Below, in pieces: positions 37,001-43,900 of a DNA stretch of 64,000 nt (its first letter is position 1; every line of letters begins with the position of its first letter). The position numbers and the translations under genes are program-made. This DNA comes from Solen grandis (taxonomy: Eukaryota; Mollusca; Bivalvia; Adapedonta; Solenidae), in the NCBI GenBank assembly GCA_021229015.1, contig CM037790.1, positions 54,470,361 to 54,534,360 of the forward strand, written 5' to 3'. The notes below the pieces were generated by a model, which made no database searches, was not told where the DNA came from, and saw only the letters and a list, made by a program, of their open reading frames with translations.

Positions 37001-37111
37001 AATATTAACTACCTTTGTTTATTGCAGTTTAAGGCCAGAAGCAAGGAAGACTATGAACAATGGCAGGAGTGTGTCGCAAACGGTGGACATCCGCAGATAG
37101 GTAATTGCTAA
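15463..37111 (+). CDS. HEPN / TRADD-N-like / PH multidomain gene (gene-level entry, spliced)
   Basis: Proposed coding exons are 15463-16027, 18811-18873, 19747-20125, 21022-21282, 30959-31063, 31376-31474, 31836-31910, 35780-35887, 36519-36616 and 37028-37111, giving about 610 residues. Every junction up to the PH core is phase 1, and all exon lengths fit except the third, which is one base too long. Domains in order are a DZIP3-type HEPN (about 1-180), two TRADD-N-like modules (about 210-420), a low-complexity linker from duplicated exons, and a C-terminal PH domain (about 510-605). Reading through the last donor gives a TAA at 37109-37111. A good alternative acceptor at 37471 would also stop within one codon. 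An AATAAA lies at 37655. HEPN and TRADD-N families are linked to RNA cleavage and death signalling, and PH domains to phosphoinositide membranes, so an innate-immune adaptor is inferred. It could instead be two adjacent genes. Confidence 0.5.
16128..16504. other. intron sequence with a fortuitous open frame
   Basis: A plus-strand frame of about 119 codons (16145-16504) is very hydrophobic and T-rich, with no recognisable domain. It follows the HEPN donor directly and looks like T-rich intron rather than a gene. Confidence 0.4.
16855..17614. mobile_element. non-autonomous hAT-like element with 8-bp target duplication
   Basis: TATAAAGA occurs at 16847-16854 and 17615-17622 and brackets a 760-bp AT-rich segment. 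Its ends are imperfect inverted repeats (left CCGACATGGGTCGAGTACT, right complement CAGGCATATGATACTCGTAC). Both terminal regions are crowded with AGTACT/GAGTAC words in inverted arrangement. An 8-bp duplication and subterminal repeats are typical of hAT-type MITEs. There is no transposase frame inside. Confidence 0.65.
18811..18873 (+). CDS. 63-bp linker exon of the HEPN gene
   Basis: The acceptor TTGCTATATTTTAG ends at 18810 and the donor CTCCAG|GTGAGT follows 18873. Phase 1 to phase 1, the exon encodes VHRQALEKLKRDPSKGTAAT followed by PG. It is a short, charged linker directly downstream of the HEPN exon with perfectly matched phases. No domain is evident. Confidence 0.55.
18961..19540. mobile_element. 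TA-flanked MITE, CAGTGGAAACTCCC family (Tc1/mariner or pogo-like)
   Basis: The ends are near-perfect inverted repeats. The left end reads CAGTGGAAACTCCCTAAACC, and the right end is the complement of the same text with one difference (GGTTTAGGGAGTTTCCACTG). They are flanked by TA at 18959-18960 and 19541-19542. The 580-bp interior has no transposase. It sits 88 bp downstream of the linker exon, inside the intron. A more decayed relative with CCGAAATCCGAAC/GTCCGG words is at about 49017-49217. Confidence 0.85.
19747..20125 (+). CDS. exon encoding the first TRADD-N-like module, with an apparent +1 frameshift
   Basis: The acceptor AACTTTCAG ends at 19746 and the donor ACACAATTG|GTACGT follows 20125. 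Its length of 379 is one more than the phase-1 to phase-1 requirement. The entry frame reads ETKLILKVENCAAKG and then TAA. From GTTAATG onward a second frame is open for 110+ codons: an EEAFIEILDEGQ segment, then VGCVILTVKSGSFASIEQLW, KCMNGELTKAF, and MELEVIVPEHEFWEVIDTI. Removing one A from the CCGCAAAAGG run (19784-19787) joins them. The strand-helix(-LW-)-helix-strand layout and the GELTKAF motif match TRADD-N-like modules in invertebrate DZIP3/HEPN proteins (family knowledge). Alternatives are an acceptor at 19825 that skips the damaged part, or a true inactivating mutation. Confidence 0.6.
21022..21282 (+). CDS. exon encoding a second TRADD-N-like module
   Basis: The acceptor TTGGTGTTACAG ends at 21021 and the donor AACTAAAG|GTAAATAC follows 21282. 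The exon is 261 bp, phase 1 to phase 1. The peptide starts EELMGSPNRS. Its core runs GTEIEMVIQPHSEKQLEHMK, SGKLDASLKKMAKRLEEQF and LEMLTVSSKFSLQG. The predicted layout (strand, helix, G-K/E-L helix, strand) repeats that of the preceding exon, so it is probably a second copy of the same module. Assignment to TRADD-N rests on pattern, not on a search. Confidence 0.55.
21283..21959. other. intron, nothing recognised
   Basis: AT-rich intron between the second TRADD-N-like exon and the CRE-rich repeat region. No additional exon is supported. Confidence 0.4.
21960..28385. repeat. about 6.4 kb of CRE-motif-rich ~440-bp tandem repeats with a second interleaved module
   Basis: Module A (about 435-460 bp) recurs at least nine times. 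The landmark GAAAATCGGTCCAGAAATAA lies near 22190, 23100, 23562, 24005, 24442, 24885, 26992, 27930 and 28362. Each unit also carries TTCTAACTCATCTGGAAGCG, TTGGATTCGCCATA and one or more TGACGTCA or near-TGACGTCA palindromes; 24215-24233 is ATGACGTCATATGACGTCA. Module B (ATTCGTTGATACGAATGATA plus downstream CTTATAACTTGACC) appears three times, near 22420, 25095 and 27205. Spacings of about 910 and 940 suggest dimeric units. The copies are well diverged (roughly a fifth of positions by eye), so the array is old. It lies inside an intron of the HEPN/PH gene. Confidence 0.88.
25340..26750. other. non-repeat interval inside the CRE-rich repeat region
   Basis: AT-rich sequence between module B (about 25090) and the next module A (about 26760). 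The text GATGTAACTTCCTTATACT occurs near 25948 and, with one change, near 26107, so a short local duplication is present. No exon is recognised. Confidence 0.4.
28941..28993. repeat. A-rich (AAAAC/AAAC)n simple repeat
   Basis: An AAAACAAAAC-type run grades into AAAC units, immediately upstream of the left 26-bp direct repeat that flanks the tRNA-Asp fragment. Confidence 0.9.
29003..29128 (+). repeat. 26-bp direct repeats, 100 bp apart, bracketing a tRNA-Asp fragment
   Basis: The 26-bp word that starts TGTAGTGGGTGGAATTACAA is identical at 29003-29028 and 29103-29128, and 29 of 30 bases match if extended. The tRNA-like segment lies between them. This could be a long target-site duplication created by insertion of the tRNA-derived piece, or a tandem duplication. 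Confidence 0.9.
29032..29096 (+). pseudogene. tRNA-Asp(GTC) fragment lacking its 5' acceptor strand
   Basis: The D-arm text ATATAGTGGTAAGTAT is followed by the anticodon arm CCCGCCTGTCACGCGGG (anticodon GTC at 29057-29059) and a perfect T-arm CGGGGTTCGATTCCCCG. This is nearly identical to a eukaryotic tRNA-Asp. The 3' acceptor strand (TCGGGGGAG) is present. The bases where the 5' strand should be (ACACCAG) do not pair with it, and there is a single T-to-A change in GTGGTTAGT. It is therefore a 5'-truncated tRNA pseudogene or retroposed fragment rather than a working gene. Confidence 0.8.
29504..29890 (+). CDS. uncharacterised open frame, 128 codons
   Basis: A continuous ATG-initiated frame in a locally GC-richer patch encodes a basic start (MSGKKGQRGRANQSGYFLKV), a C-x2-C pair (CYTCLHNVGC) and a helical charged tail (NYTDLAEERNS, DKLIEKLKKC). 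I do not recognise it. It may be an embedded transposon-derived frame, a retrocopy, or chance; no splice sites or intact flanks decide this. It is listed because it is long for this composition and cysteine-patterned. Confidence 0.25.
   Translation: MSGKKGQRGRANQSGYFLKVEHSLNQFTYGLTQDMVTLLDNNRHVQTQSKQGHEYLQDTTIQRDKTAPCYTCLHNVGCVLQETLQNYTDLAEERNSIKTHMRTMTVKIRDALGDDKLIEKLKKCSKYI
30350..30380 (+). pseudogene. decayed copy of the duplicated linker exon
   Basis: The frame reads ENIFAPFETT, matching DKIYAPFETG of the intact copy at 31376-31474. The donor GT is replaced by AAC and the upstream part is eroded. It is a third, non-functional exon copy. Confidence 0.55.
30541..30797 (-). mobile_element. 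tRNA-derived SINE, family 1, near full length
   Basis: On the minus strand it starts with a tRNA-like head (GGCCACCGTGGCCGAGCGGT as A-box region, GGGTTCGAATCCC as B-box). The conserved body follows (TGGTTCTACCCGGGTACCTC, GGGGTCTTCCTCCACCTGTA). It ends in a TTGTTGTTG-like simple tail at about 30541-30555 on the plus strand. The long variable region between the boxes recalls a class II (Ser/Leu) tRNA. Relatives lie at 3335, 56330 and 63883. The architecture fits the conserved-domain SINEs known from bivalves, but I cannot assign the exact superfamily. Confidence 0.85.
30959..31063 (+). CDS. linker exon of the HEPN/PH gene, duplicate copy A
   Basis: 105 bp, phase 1 to phase 1, between TGCTATGATAAAG and ACAG|GTAAAA. 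It encodes a low-complexity Ala/Thr-rich peptide beginning ASAFNADIATAGLPETVTLP and ending DTPFGT. Copy B (31376-31474) is alignable at both ends (SNADIE..., APFETG). The acceptor lacks a good pyrimidine tract, so use of this exon needs RNA evidence. Confidence 0.45.
31376..31474 (+). CDS. linker exon of the HEPN/PH gene, duplicate copy B
   Basis: 99 bp, phase 1 to phase 1, with the same flanking text as copy A (TGCTATGATAAAG before, ACAG|GTAACA after). The peptide contains SSNADIEEFDLNEKMTSTYT and ends KIYAPFET. Preserved phase and splice-site words in both copies favour real, recently duplicated exons that lengthen the linker between the TRADD-N-like and PH parts. Confidence 0.45.
31836..31910 (+). 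CDS. exon encoding PH domain strand 1
   Basis: A strong acceptor (AAACTTTTTTTTCAG) ends at 31835 and the donor AACAG|GTGATG follows 31910. It is 75 bp, phase 1 to phase 1. The peptide ADKIRRVAATELKEPVLSGF continues IKERTG. VLSGFIKERTG joined to the next exon's FGLFKTRWCVI is the canonical first strand, loop and K-x-R-W start of a PH domain, so this exon and 35780-35887 belong together. Confidence 0.75.
32257..32846. mobile_element. TA-flanked MITE, CTGTAAAnCAGGA family
   Basis: The left end CTGTAAACCAGGAAAT and the right complement CTGTAAAGCAGGACAT form inverted termini flanked by TA (32255-32256, 32847-32848). The interior shows the TTTCGCGCATT/GCCGCGAATATG words common in invertebrate MITEs of this type. 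590 bp, no transposase. Confidence 0.8.
33738..33936. repeat. 46-bp near-exact duplication in the retroelement 3' region
   Basis: The segment starting TAAAGAGAGAAAATTAAACA and ending TTAAAATATTTATC is present at about 33738-33783 and 33890-33935, 152 bp apart. The second copy touches the stop end of the RT frame. It is preceded by further ATCACA/TATGAGAATCACAGA direct repeats (33680-33735). Confidence 0.8.
33937..35091 (-). CDS. reverse transcriptase of the truncated non-LTR element
   Basis: The 384-codon frame contains the RT motifs in order: QSGFRSGFSTDS (about 5-16), DLQKAFDTVDH (41-51), GVPQGSLLGPLLF (97-109), LLLYADDSAIL (124-134), NKLSLHLGKTE, and VKYLGVTLDQTLSF. The catalytic Y-A-D-D is intact. 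The C-terminal part carries the RRVDCITL...HGLSPTYLQ...YNTRL region typical of non-LTR elements. The frame begins inside the RT fingers because of the upstream frameshift and 5' truncation, so the copy cannot be autonomous. It is in the antisense orientation to the host gene. Confidence 0.9.
   Translation of the reverse strand: MYEFQSGFRSGFSTDSCLIYLTDYIRFEMDKGNIVGMVLLDLQKAFDTVDHSILLMKLKACGFSNDIVRWFNSYLSDRRQLVDVSGTYSTASPVTCGVPQGSLLGPLLFLIYVNDMSSVVSSKLLLYADDSAILVADKDKSKVESLLSSDLKNVSNWLIGNKLSLHLGKTESILFGSNHKLKVHRNLNITCNDSLIKHTSSVKYLGVTLDQTLSFNDMAHSILKKANSKLMFLYRKKDYLTRHTKKLLVSSLIQCHFDYACSIWYFSLSKSFQKKFQITQNKLIRFVLDVDARCHIGKDQFKSVGWLPVYRRVDCITLSHVFKVKHGLSPTYLQSKFTQQNSIHSYNTRLSKNGAYVLHKVKSFGCKTFSFVGSKLWNLLPTLK
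35780..35887 (+). CDS. PH domain exon (strands 2-4)
   Basis: The acceptor TTTTTTGTTCTTTTAG ends at 35779 and the donor TTATCAG|GTATCT follows 35887. It is 108 bp, phase 1 to phase 1. The peptide FGLFKTRWCVIQNGTFFIFT then KQSDKTQKKAFKLSG carries the K-x-R-W-C and G-x-F-F-I-F pattern of PH strands 2 and 3. The KQ-K-x-A-F-x-L-x-G text is strikingly like the PH domain of SKAP1/SKAP2 (family knowledge). Confidence 0.88.
36519..36616 (+). CDS. PH domain exon (strands 5-6)
   Basis: The acceptor TTTTCGCTGTCCTCTATTAAAG ends at 36518 and the donor TATCAG|GTAAAA follows 36616. Phase 1 in, phase 0 out. It encodes GYKFRNTPPFSRWKKEKDLC and then FDLFREDSKHIYQ. K-D-x-C-F-D-L followed by the I-Y-Q-F joined across the next junction is the usual middle of a PH domain. 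Confidence 0.85.
37028..37111 (+). CDS. PH domain C-terminal helix exon and probable stop
   Basis: The acceptor CCTTTGTTTATTGCAG ends at 37027. The frame FKARSKEDYEQWQECVANGG (strand 7 and the C-terminal helix with the invariant W) continues HPQIG. A donor-like ATAG|GTAATT follows 37100. Without splicing the frame reads two more codons to TAA at 37109-37111. With splicing to the good acceptor ending at 37471 it also terminates within one codon. The PH domain is therefore C-terminal either way. Confidence 0.75.
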   Translation, partial: FKARSKEDYEQWQECVANGGHPQIGNC

Positions 37112-37196
37112 TTATTTTTTTTTAGTATGTCAAAAGGATTATGCATAAAATTAGTAGAAAAAAATAGAAACTTGGTATGTTTAGTTACTCATGTTG

Positions 37197-37254
<58 letters not shown>
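37197..37254. repeat. (TA)n(TG)n microsatellite
   Basis: A compound dinucleotide run, TA then TG, in the presumed 3' untranslated or intron region of the PH gene. Confidence 0.95.
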
Positions 37255-37654
37255 TGAAGTTTAAAATTATCATTACAACGTTTTTATCAGGTAACGAAAC
37301 ATCTTTATTTATTTATTTTTGATAATTGAGTCTCTGTTAACTGTGGGTTTAAAGTCCAATGTGTGACTGTTCTAAGGTTCAACAGTTGATTTGCAAACAG
37401 TATTTGGACAAACAGGCCGATTCTATTGCTCATAAATATCAAAATGCAATGCAATAATCCCGTTTCTGCAGGGTGATATTGTTGCGGTCCAGTGTGTAAG
37501 GGCCTCCAAAAAGACCCAAGGACAGGACAGTTGTAACTCTAAATGGTCCTTTTAGCGTTTTCATCTCATGTATTTACCATATATCATATGTGTAATTGAA
37601 CTCTCAGTAGACCAAGTATTGTAATGACGTATGTTAATATTGGTTGGACTCAGT

Positions 37655-37660
37655 AATAAA
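37655..37660 (+). terminator. candidate poly(A) signal of the HEPN/PH gene
   Basis: AATAAA in CAGTAATAAAACAC, about 545 bp after the TAA at 37111 and on the same strand. It is a single hexamer in AT-rich DNA, so the support is weak. Confidence 0.3.
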
Positions 37661-38447
37661 ACACTAATTTAAATTAATTTCTACTTATTTTGGTGAAGTC
37701 CAATATAGTTTGATATACTATTAAGACTTCATAAATATCCAAGTTTAAAACACGTTCCACTGATTAAGATGTATCACAAGACAATTCGTAAATCGTTTAA
37801 ATTTAACCTTTCATATGTTAATACTATCAAGGTCTCCGTGTATGGTTTATGCCCAACTGTCCCACTTTTTGATATTTTGTTTCCCAACTGTCCCACTCAA
37901 GATTTTTAGCACCTTGCTGGGTGTGTTTTGATAAGGGATTATAATCTATTTCAAACTACAACACATTAAAATGAATTGAAGTTGTATTATCTGATTTTGT
38001 TTCTGATTTTTTTTTTGATTTTGTATTTTAAGAGGTAAAATTTCATGTTTTAGTTATATTGTATTATTTCTTTCTAAAATGTGTTTATTAAGGTCCATTA
38101 ATTAGGGTTCCTCCTTCCTGTGTAATTTATAGTGTAAACATGCATTCCTTTGATCTCTGGCTTTAAAGCTTATGTGAATTGATAAAGATAAAAAATAATT
38201 TGAACTTATTAAGATAATTATCACCTCTGCTACTTTTTTCTTTAAATTGTGTTAATTGATTGGTCCAACTAAAGTCCATTTATCCTGTATATATTGCTAA
38301 GTGATTGGATTAAGAAATACAACAAGTCCTTTGATCTAGCAGTTTACTACTTAAGGTAAACAATTTGATTTGAAGTAATTAACATTTTTGGTTATCAATT
38401 TATTGTGACTTTCAAACTGTGATATCTCATTAATGAACTGAACTGTA

Positions 38448-38547
38448 NNNNNNNNNNNNNNNNNNNNNNNNNNNNNNNNNNNNNNNNNNNNNNNNNNNNN
38501 NNNNNNNNNNNNNNNNNNNNNNNNNNNNNNNNNNNNNNNNNNNNNNN
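38448..38547. other. 100-N assembly gap, questionable join
   Basis: Exactly 100 N. To the left is the 3' end of the PH gene. To the right is an intron of a dynein heavy chain gene whose first roughly 3,500 codons are missing. Text near the two edges is similar (AATTGATTTGAAG, TTTGGAATATT and poly-T words), but I see no coding continuity. Confidence 0.99.
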
Positions 38548-39632
38548 GATTGTTTATATTTTGTAATATTCATGATTTGGAATATTAAAGAATTTTTTTT
38601 CTCCAAATATTGCTTATATAATACTGTGTGGAAGCTTTTCTTCACTGAGTGTTTTTTTTTTTTATTTCATTTTTTTAATGCTCTGCTAATTCATAGAACT
38701 ATGGATAAGGAAATTCTATTAAATGTCAGATAGTTTAATATATGATTGCTCTTGTCTCCTGTCACAGTCTGTCATGTCACAACATGTCCCGTAACTTTCA
38801 TGTCCTTCACTCAAAGTCCATGCTGTCCAATTTTCATGCTTATAACTCATCAGGGGCCTTTTGTGGGACAAGCCTCACTTTTGTACTAATCAACCAGAAC
38901 AACGGATATATATATATATCAATTACCCCACCCCTTTAGAACACTGATCTTCTGAATTAAGGTTCATCCCCTTCACCCTTTAAAGCATTTAAGGTAATCC
39001 ATCCATCATTAAATTGTGATTATAATCTATCAAATTATCATGGGAGTTTAATAGTAAATGTGCAAGCCTTTGTAGACTTCCTACAACTCCAAGTCAGTGG
39101 ATGCATGCATACATATATTGAATATCAAGCCAATTTTCAAAACCGATCCAAGTCGGACATCGTTATTCACCATATAAGAAATGCGAATACCGAGCTAAAG
39201 TCGAATAATGGGCCAGCTCTGAAATCGAAATTCAAAAACTAAATACAGACAAATATCTGCACGGAAGTCTTTTTAAGCATTTGAAGGACCATGATTATAA
39301 TTTAATAATGGATGGGTTACCTTAAGCAAGTATGCGTAAAATCTATTTCTCCAAATATTGCCTACATAGCACTTTTTATTCGCAAACTGTTTATTTTTTT
39401 TTTTTTTTCATGAGTTGGAATATTATTTTTTTTATTATTTCGCATATTATTTATGGTTTCCTCTATGAGGGAAAGGGTTAATCAACATCATAGTGACCAT
39501 TTCATTACTTGGGCATCATGACATGATTTGCATAATGGCAAGGAAATGAAAGTAACCACTGCACGAAGTTAGATACTGCCAGCCAATCCTAGTGTTGTAC
39601 CCATAGGTAATGCATGATAATGTGTGTTCCAG
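38548..39632. other. partial intron of the dynein gene
   Basis: AT-rich sequence from the gap to the first dynein acceptor at 39632. ATTAATGG/ATGGGTTACCTTAAG and CTCCAAATATTGC words occur near 38600 and again near 39310-39360, hinting at an old inserted repeat. No exon is recognised. Confidence 0.4.
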
Positions 39633-40911
39633 GATCCAGTCTATCTCCCTGGGGCAGGGACAGGGTCCAGTGGCTGAAAAAATGATCCGATCGGCCATCG
39701 TCAACGGAGACTGGGTCTTCCTCCAGGTATGAGGATTATTTGTTTTTGTTGCAGATATTAACTGTGACCTTCATCATTCTTAAGAATGAGATAGTAGTGA
39801 TTTTCTACAGCAATTATATAAGGTGCTGTGGTCCATTTATAACATAATATGACTGGGGATCCAAAGGTTATAGATTCAAACCCACTTTGAAAGCAAGGGT
39901 TTCTCATGGCCTTCCTAGATGCAAAGTACTGGTCTATTCAAGGAACCGTCTAGATGAATTAGTATAAATGATAAGAATTTGTTTCCAAATAGACGTAAAA
40001 TAGATGTACTGAAACTAAATTAAGATTTTGTTATAACTTTTTCACAAATACAGTAATTTCCCCTTATAGAATTATCCCCTTTTTCCCTTAGAACCTGGTG
40101 AACATATCTGATAAATGTTCAGTACACAGTACGAAAATAAAATGATAAAAATCGTGCCTATTTCAGAACTGTCATTTGGCTGCCTCCTGGATGTTGCCCC
40201 TAGAAGAACTTGTGAAGGAACTGTCCGAGAAACCAGACGCCATCCACGAGGACTACCGCCTCTTCCTCAGCTCCATGCCGTCCAAACGCTTCCCCGTTAG
40301 TGTCCTCCAGAACAGTGTCAAGGTCACCAATGAACCTCCGAAGGGGTTGAAGGTCAGTTTCCAGGCTTCCCTATTGCCTCTTACGTTCGTATAAGGAAAG
40401 TAGCTTCTGCTATACTATAAAGTTGTGTCATAATTTTTATATTGACAAAGTAAATTTTTTTCAGGAAAATATTTAGATTTCTGGATTTCTTTCACAAAAA
40501 AGACAACATGGACTGCCATCCAATCTATTAATTACGATTAGTTACGAGAACTTATTTTGGATTTGATACAAAAAAAAAAAATATATATATATGTGTGTGT
40601 ATTTTTCTTTTTTCTTTATTTATCTTCTATAATTTCATAGGCAGATAGTCTGTAGAAATTTCCAACAAGTGTTTTCTTAGCCCTCAATATATGCAATTTA
40701 TACTTTGCTTTTTGTATCTTAAAACATTCACATAATCAAAATTTTAATTTTCCAGGCCAATACAAGAAGAGCGTTTGCAGAAATAACACCAAGTTTCTTC
40801 GAGGACCACGTGCTTGGGAACGACTGGCGTAGAATCATATTCGGAGTCTGTTTCTTTCATGCTATTATCCAGGAGAGAAAGAAGTTTGGACCGCTCGGCT
40901 GGAATATCAAG
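39633..40911 (+). CDS. DNAH6: dynein exons 1-3 of the window (AAA6 / D6 P-loop region and start of lid)
   Basis: Exons 39633-39726, 40167-40352 and 40756-40911. The first begins with one base of a split codon, so it is not the gene start. They encode the AAA6 segment [15 protein letters not shown], the conserved [20 protein letters not shown] strand region (matching the R-L-x-L-T/S-S-x-P family motif), [15 protein letters not shown], and [19 protein letters not shown]. Confidence 0.9.
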
Positions 40912-43900
40912 GTATAATTGCACTTCATAAGAAAAACAAGATTCAAAACTTTATATTGCTGTCAATTTTATACGCTCATCTTATATTGTCTTGTTATTTT
41001 TAGGGAGGCATAATTACCAAAGTCTAGTTCAAGTTAAATGGTGATTAAATTAATGAAATTTGAATATTTAATTTTGTACATGCTATTAACTGCATTTACA
41101 CAAAATAAAAATCATGTGCAAATTCTATTAATCTTACTATAAATGGCACAAGTAATATTTAAGTATTTCACCATTTTTGTTCCCCTAACAAAAATACCTA
41201 AATAAATTGGCATTTATAATGTAGCATGTTTAATTGAAGGAAAAAAAAAAAGGGTTTTCAGTTAAGTTGAAAAAGTGTATTCTATACTTTTCTCTCTATT
41301 CACATATTTTATTGGAAATGCATTGTGCATGTATGTAAATGGTACATAAACGTACACACTCATGTGTGTTTGTGTTTATTTCAGTACGACTTCACGGACA
41401 GCGATCGTGAGTGTGCGCTGCTCAACCTCCAGATGTTCTGTGCCGAGGGCATAATCCCATGGGATGCTCTAATCTACATTACTGGCGAGGTTGGTAACAC
41501 AACCGTCACTCTCGTTACTATGACGATCTGATATACACTATTTCATACCCAAGCTTCACAAAGCAATAGTTAAATACACATTATTGCACAAAAAAAATTT
41601 TTGCAAGTGTATATATTTAATAATTACATCCACATTATTGTTCATCAGGCCTTTTATCAGATGATAAGGAAGGTGCCATATTGTCATGATTTTGGAAGTG
41701 GGAGGGGTGCAGAATGTCTCAGAGCTGTGGTTGTTTCTATTTTTAGATCACATACGGTGGCCGTGTGACCGACTCCAAGGATCAGAGATGTCTTCGTACC
41801 ATTCTAAAGACATTTTTCGCTCCAAACACCCTGCTAGAGGACTACAAATATTCAGTCTCAGGTATAAAGCTCATGTCTTCTTGTATTTGACCTTTAACCT
41901 CATAAATATTCATGTACAAATACTTGACCTGATGAATATTCATTTACTAAATTTTAGATAGCATAATTACGAAAAAAAATGGATTTTTCTTTCTTGTGCC
42001 GACTGTAAAATCTGAGCTACAGTATTATATGAGCAAATGGAGAACCTGATTAGCCAGGTCCTAGTCTTGCTCTGTTTACCTGAAAGCGTCAAACAATATC
42101 TGTACGATGGGTGAATAGCACAGTATCTGAACAAAACAATGCCCAGAAATTACTAAGTACATGTATAGACAGCAAGGATCCTAAAAACCGATTTTTTACT
42201 GGTTTTGACCGATTTTGATCTCAATCGACCGGTTCAGATTTCAAAAAGTACCAAAAAAATCGGTCGAAAAAAAATCCATAATCCTCGTCTAAAACTTTCA
42301 AAATCGGTCCAAACGGTTCATAATAGTCTCTCTTACACACCAATTGACCTACTTCTTGAATTTCCGGTGTGCCTTCGGGGCAGGTGTCAGTGGGGGTCAG
42401 GCAGGGACACCCGTCTAGGTCATTATTGGGCAGTTAAGATGAATGGATTAACGGTTTGTACTTAGCGGTTATTTGGACGGTGCCGTGTAATTATCTATGC
42501 CGTAATAATGGACCATTGCTTGTTTGCAAACTGTAACCGGTCGACTTTTAAATGCGGTAATTAATGACAATACCAAAGGCTAATCGAAATGTTTGATCTC
42601 CTTAGTAATTTGTAATTTGTAAGAACAAAATAAAAGAATTAAAAAAAAATGATAACTGTTTGGTGTTATTACTCAACTTTATATTTGGTATATAAGGGGA
42701 TGGTATCAGTGACAAGGCTGCATTTCGTTGAAATGGCTCAGCGCAATTTACTTGCGATGTTTAAAAAATCAAATGACCGGCTTGGCAACCCGGATCATGA
42801 TGATAAAGAAAACGGGAGTGGTGACCCAGTAAAAAGTACATTGTACGGAATTGTTGTAAAGGGGGGGGGGGATTTTGCCGTCGACCGGTTGAGATTCCAA
42901 AATTTTAGGATCCCTGATAGACAGTATAAGGTAAAGTCCCTCTATAGGTTCCGCTACATTTCGGACCTCATGGCCTTTCACGAAGATAACCAAGGTTTCC
43001 TAATTTCATTAGGGTACCTTGGTTATCTTGGTAGATGTTAAGTGGTCCAAGATGTAGCGGACCCATTACAGGGATTTCACCTTAAATGGAAAATGCAGCA
43101 GGAATTTTTCCTAAAAACCATACCACTTTATTGTAAGTAATGACTTAGTAGAATTTAAGTATATGACTTATAACACAGACAGGCTGCCTGTGTTTTGATT
43201 TACAAACAGTATTGGGTGACCTTTTATCTGTGAGTATGTTATTATACAAAACTTTCATTGTTGTGATTGCAGGCAAATACTACGCTCCCATGTACTCAAC
43301 TCTGGAAGAGTATCGCCAGTATCTGGAGGGTCTGCCTCTCATCGACGAGCCAGAAATATTTGGCATGCACGAGAATGCTAACATTGCTTTCCAGGTAAAA
43401 TTACTGTTGGGATTTTTTTCACTGTATTTGGGAGATGACACATGCCTTTCAATTTGAAATTGTTTGTATAATTTATTATAATTTGAGGATTTGTTATCCA
43501 GGCACTCCTAATGATTATAGGAGTTATTTATAGAAGTTATGAGAACTTTTTAGTATTAAATGTTTTATCAAGAAAGATTAAACTATCAACCTGAAGAGAA
43601 TGTTACGTGTTCAATACTTTTTTTTCAGACCCAAGAAACACACAATCTTATTAACACAATCCTGGACGTTCAGCCACGTCTATCAAGTGGCGGCGCCGGA
43701 AAATCCAACGACGAAATCTGCTTCGAGTTGGCAGACAGCATTCTTTCTAAACTGATGGATAAACTGGACATTGAGCTGGCAAATTCAGAAATGTTCGAAC
43801 CTGACGAAAAGGGACGTCTGAACTCACTGACGACTGTGTTAACACAGGAAGTGGAGAGATTTAACAAACTCCTGAAAATTATAAAGGTAACGCTGTCCTT

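Noticed and set aside
37028..39726. Fusion of the PH gene into the dynein gene across the gap
   Set aside because: The PH frame ends at a stop with or without splicing of its last donor, and dynein heavy chains have no such PH module. The proximity is due to the scaffold join.
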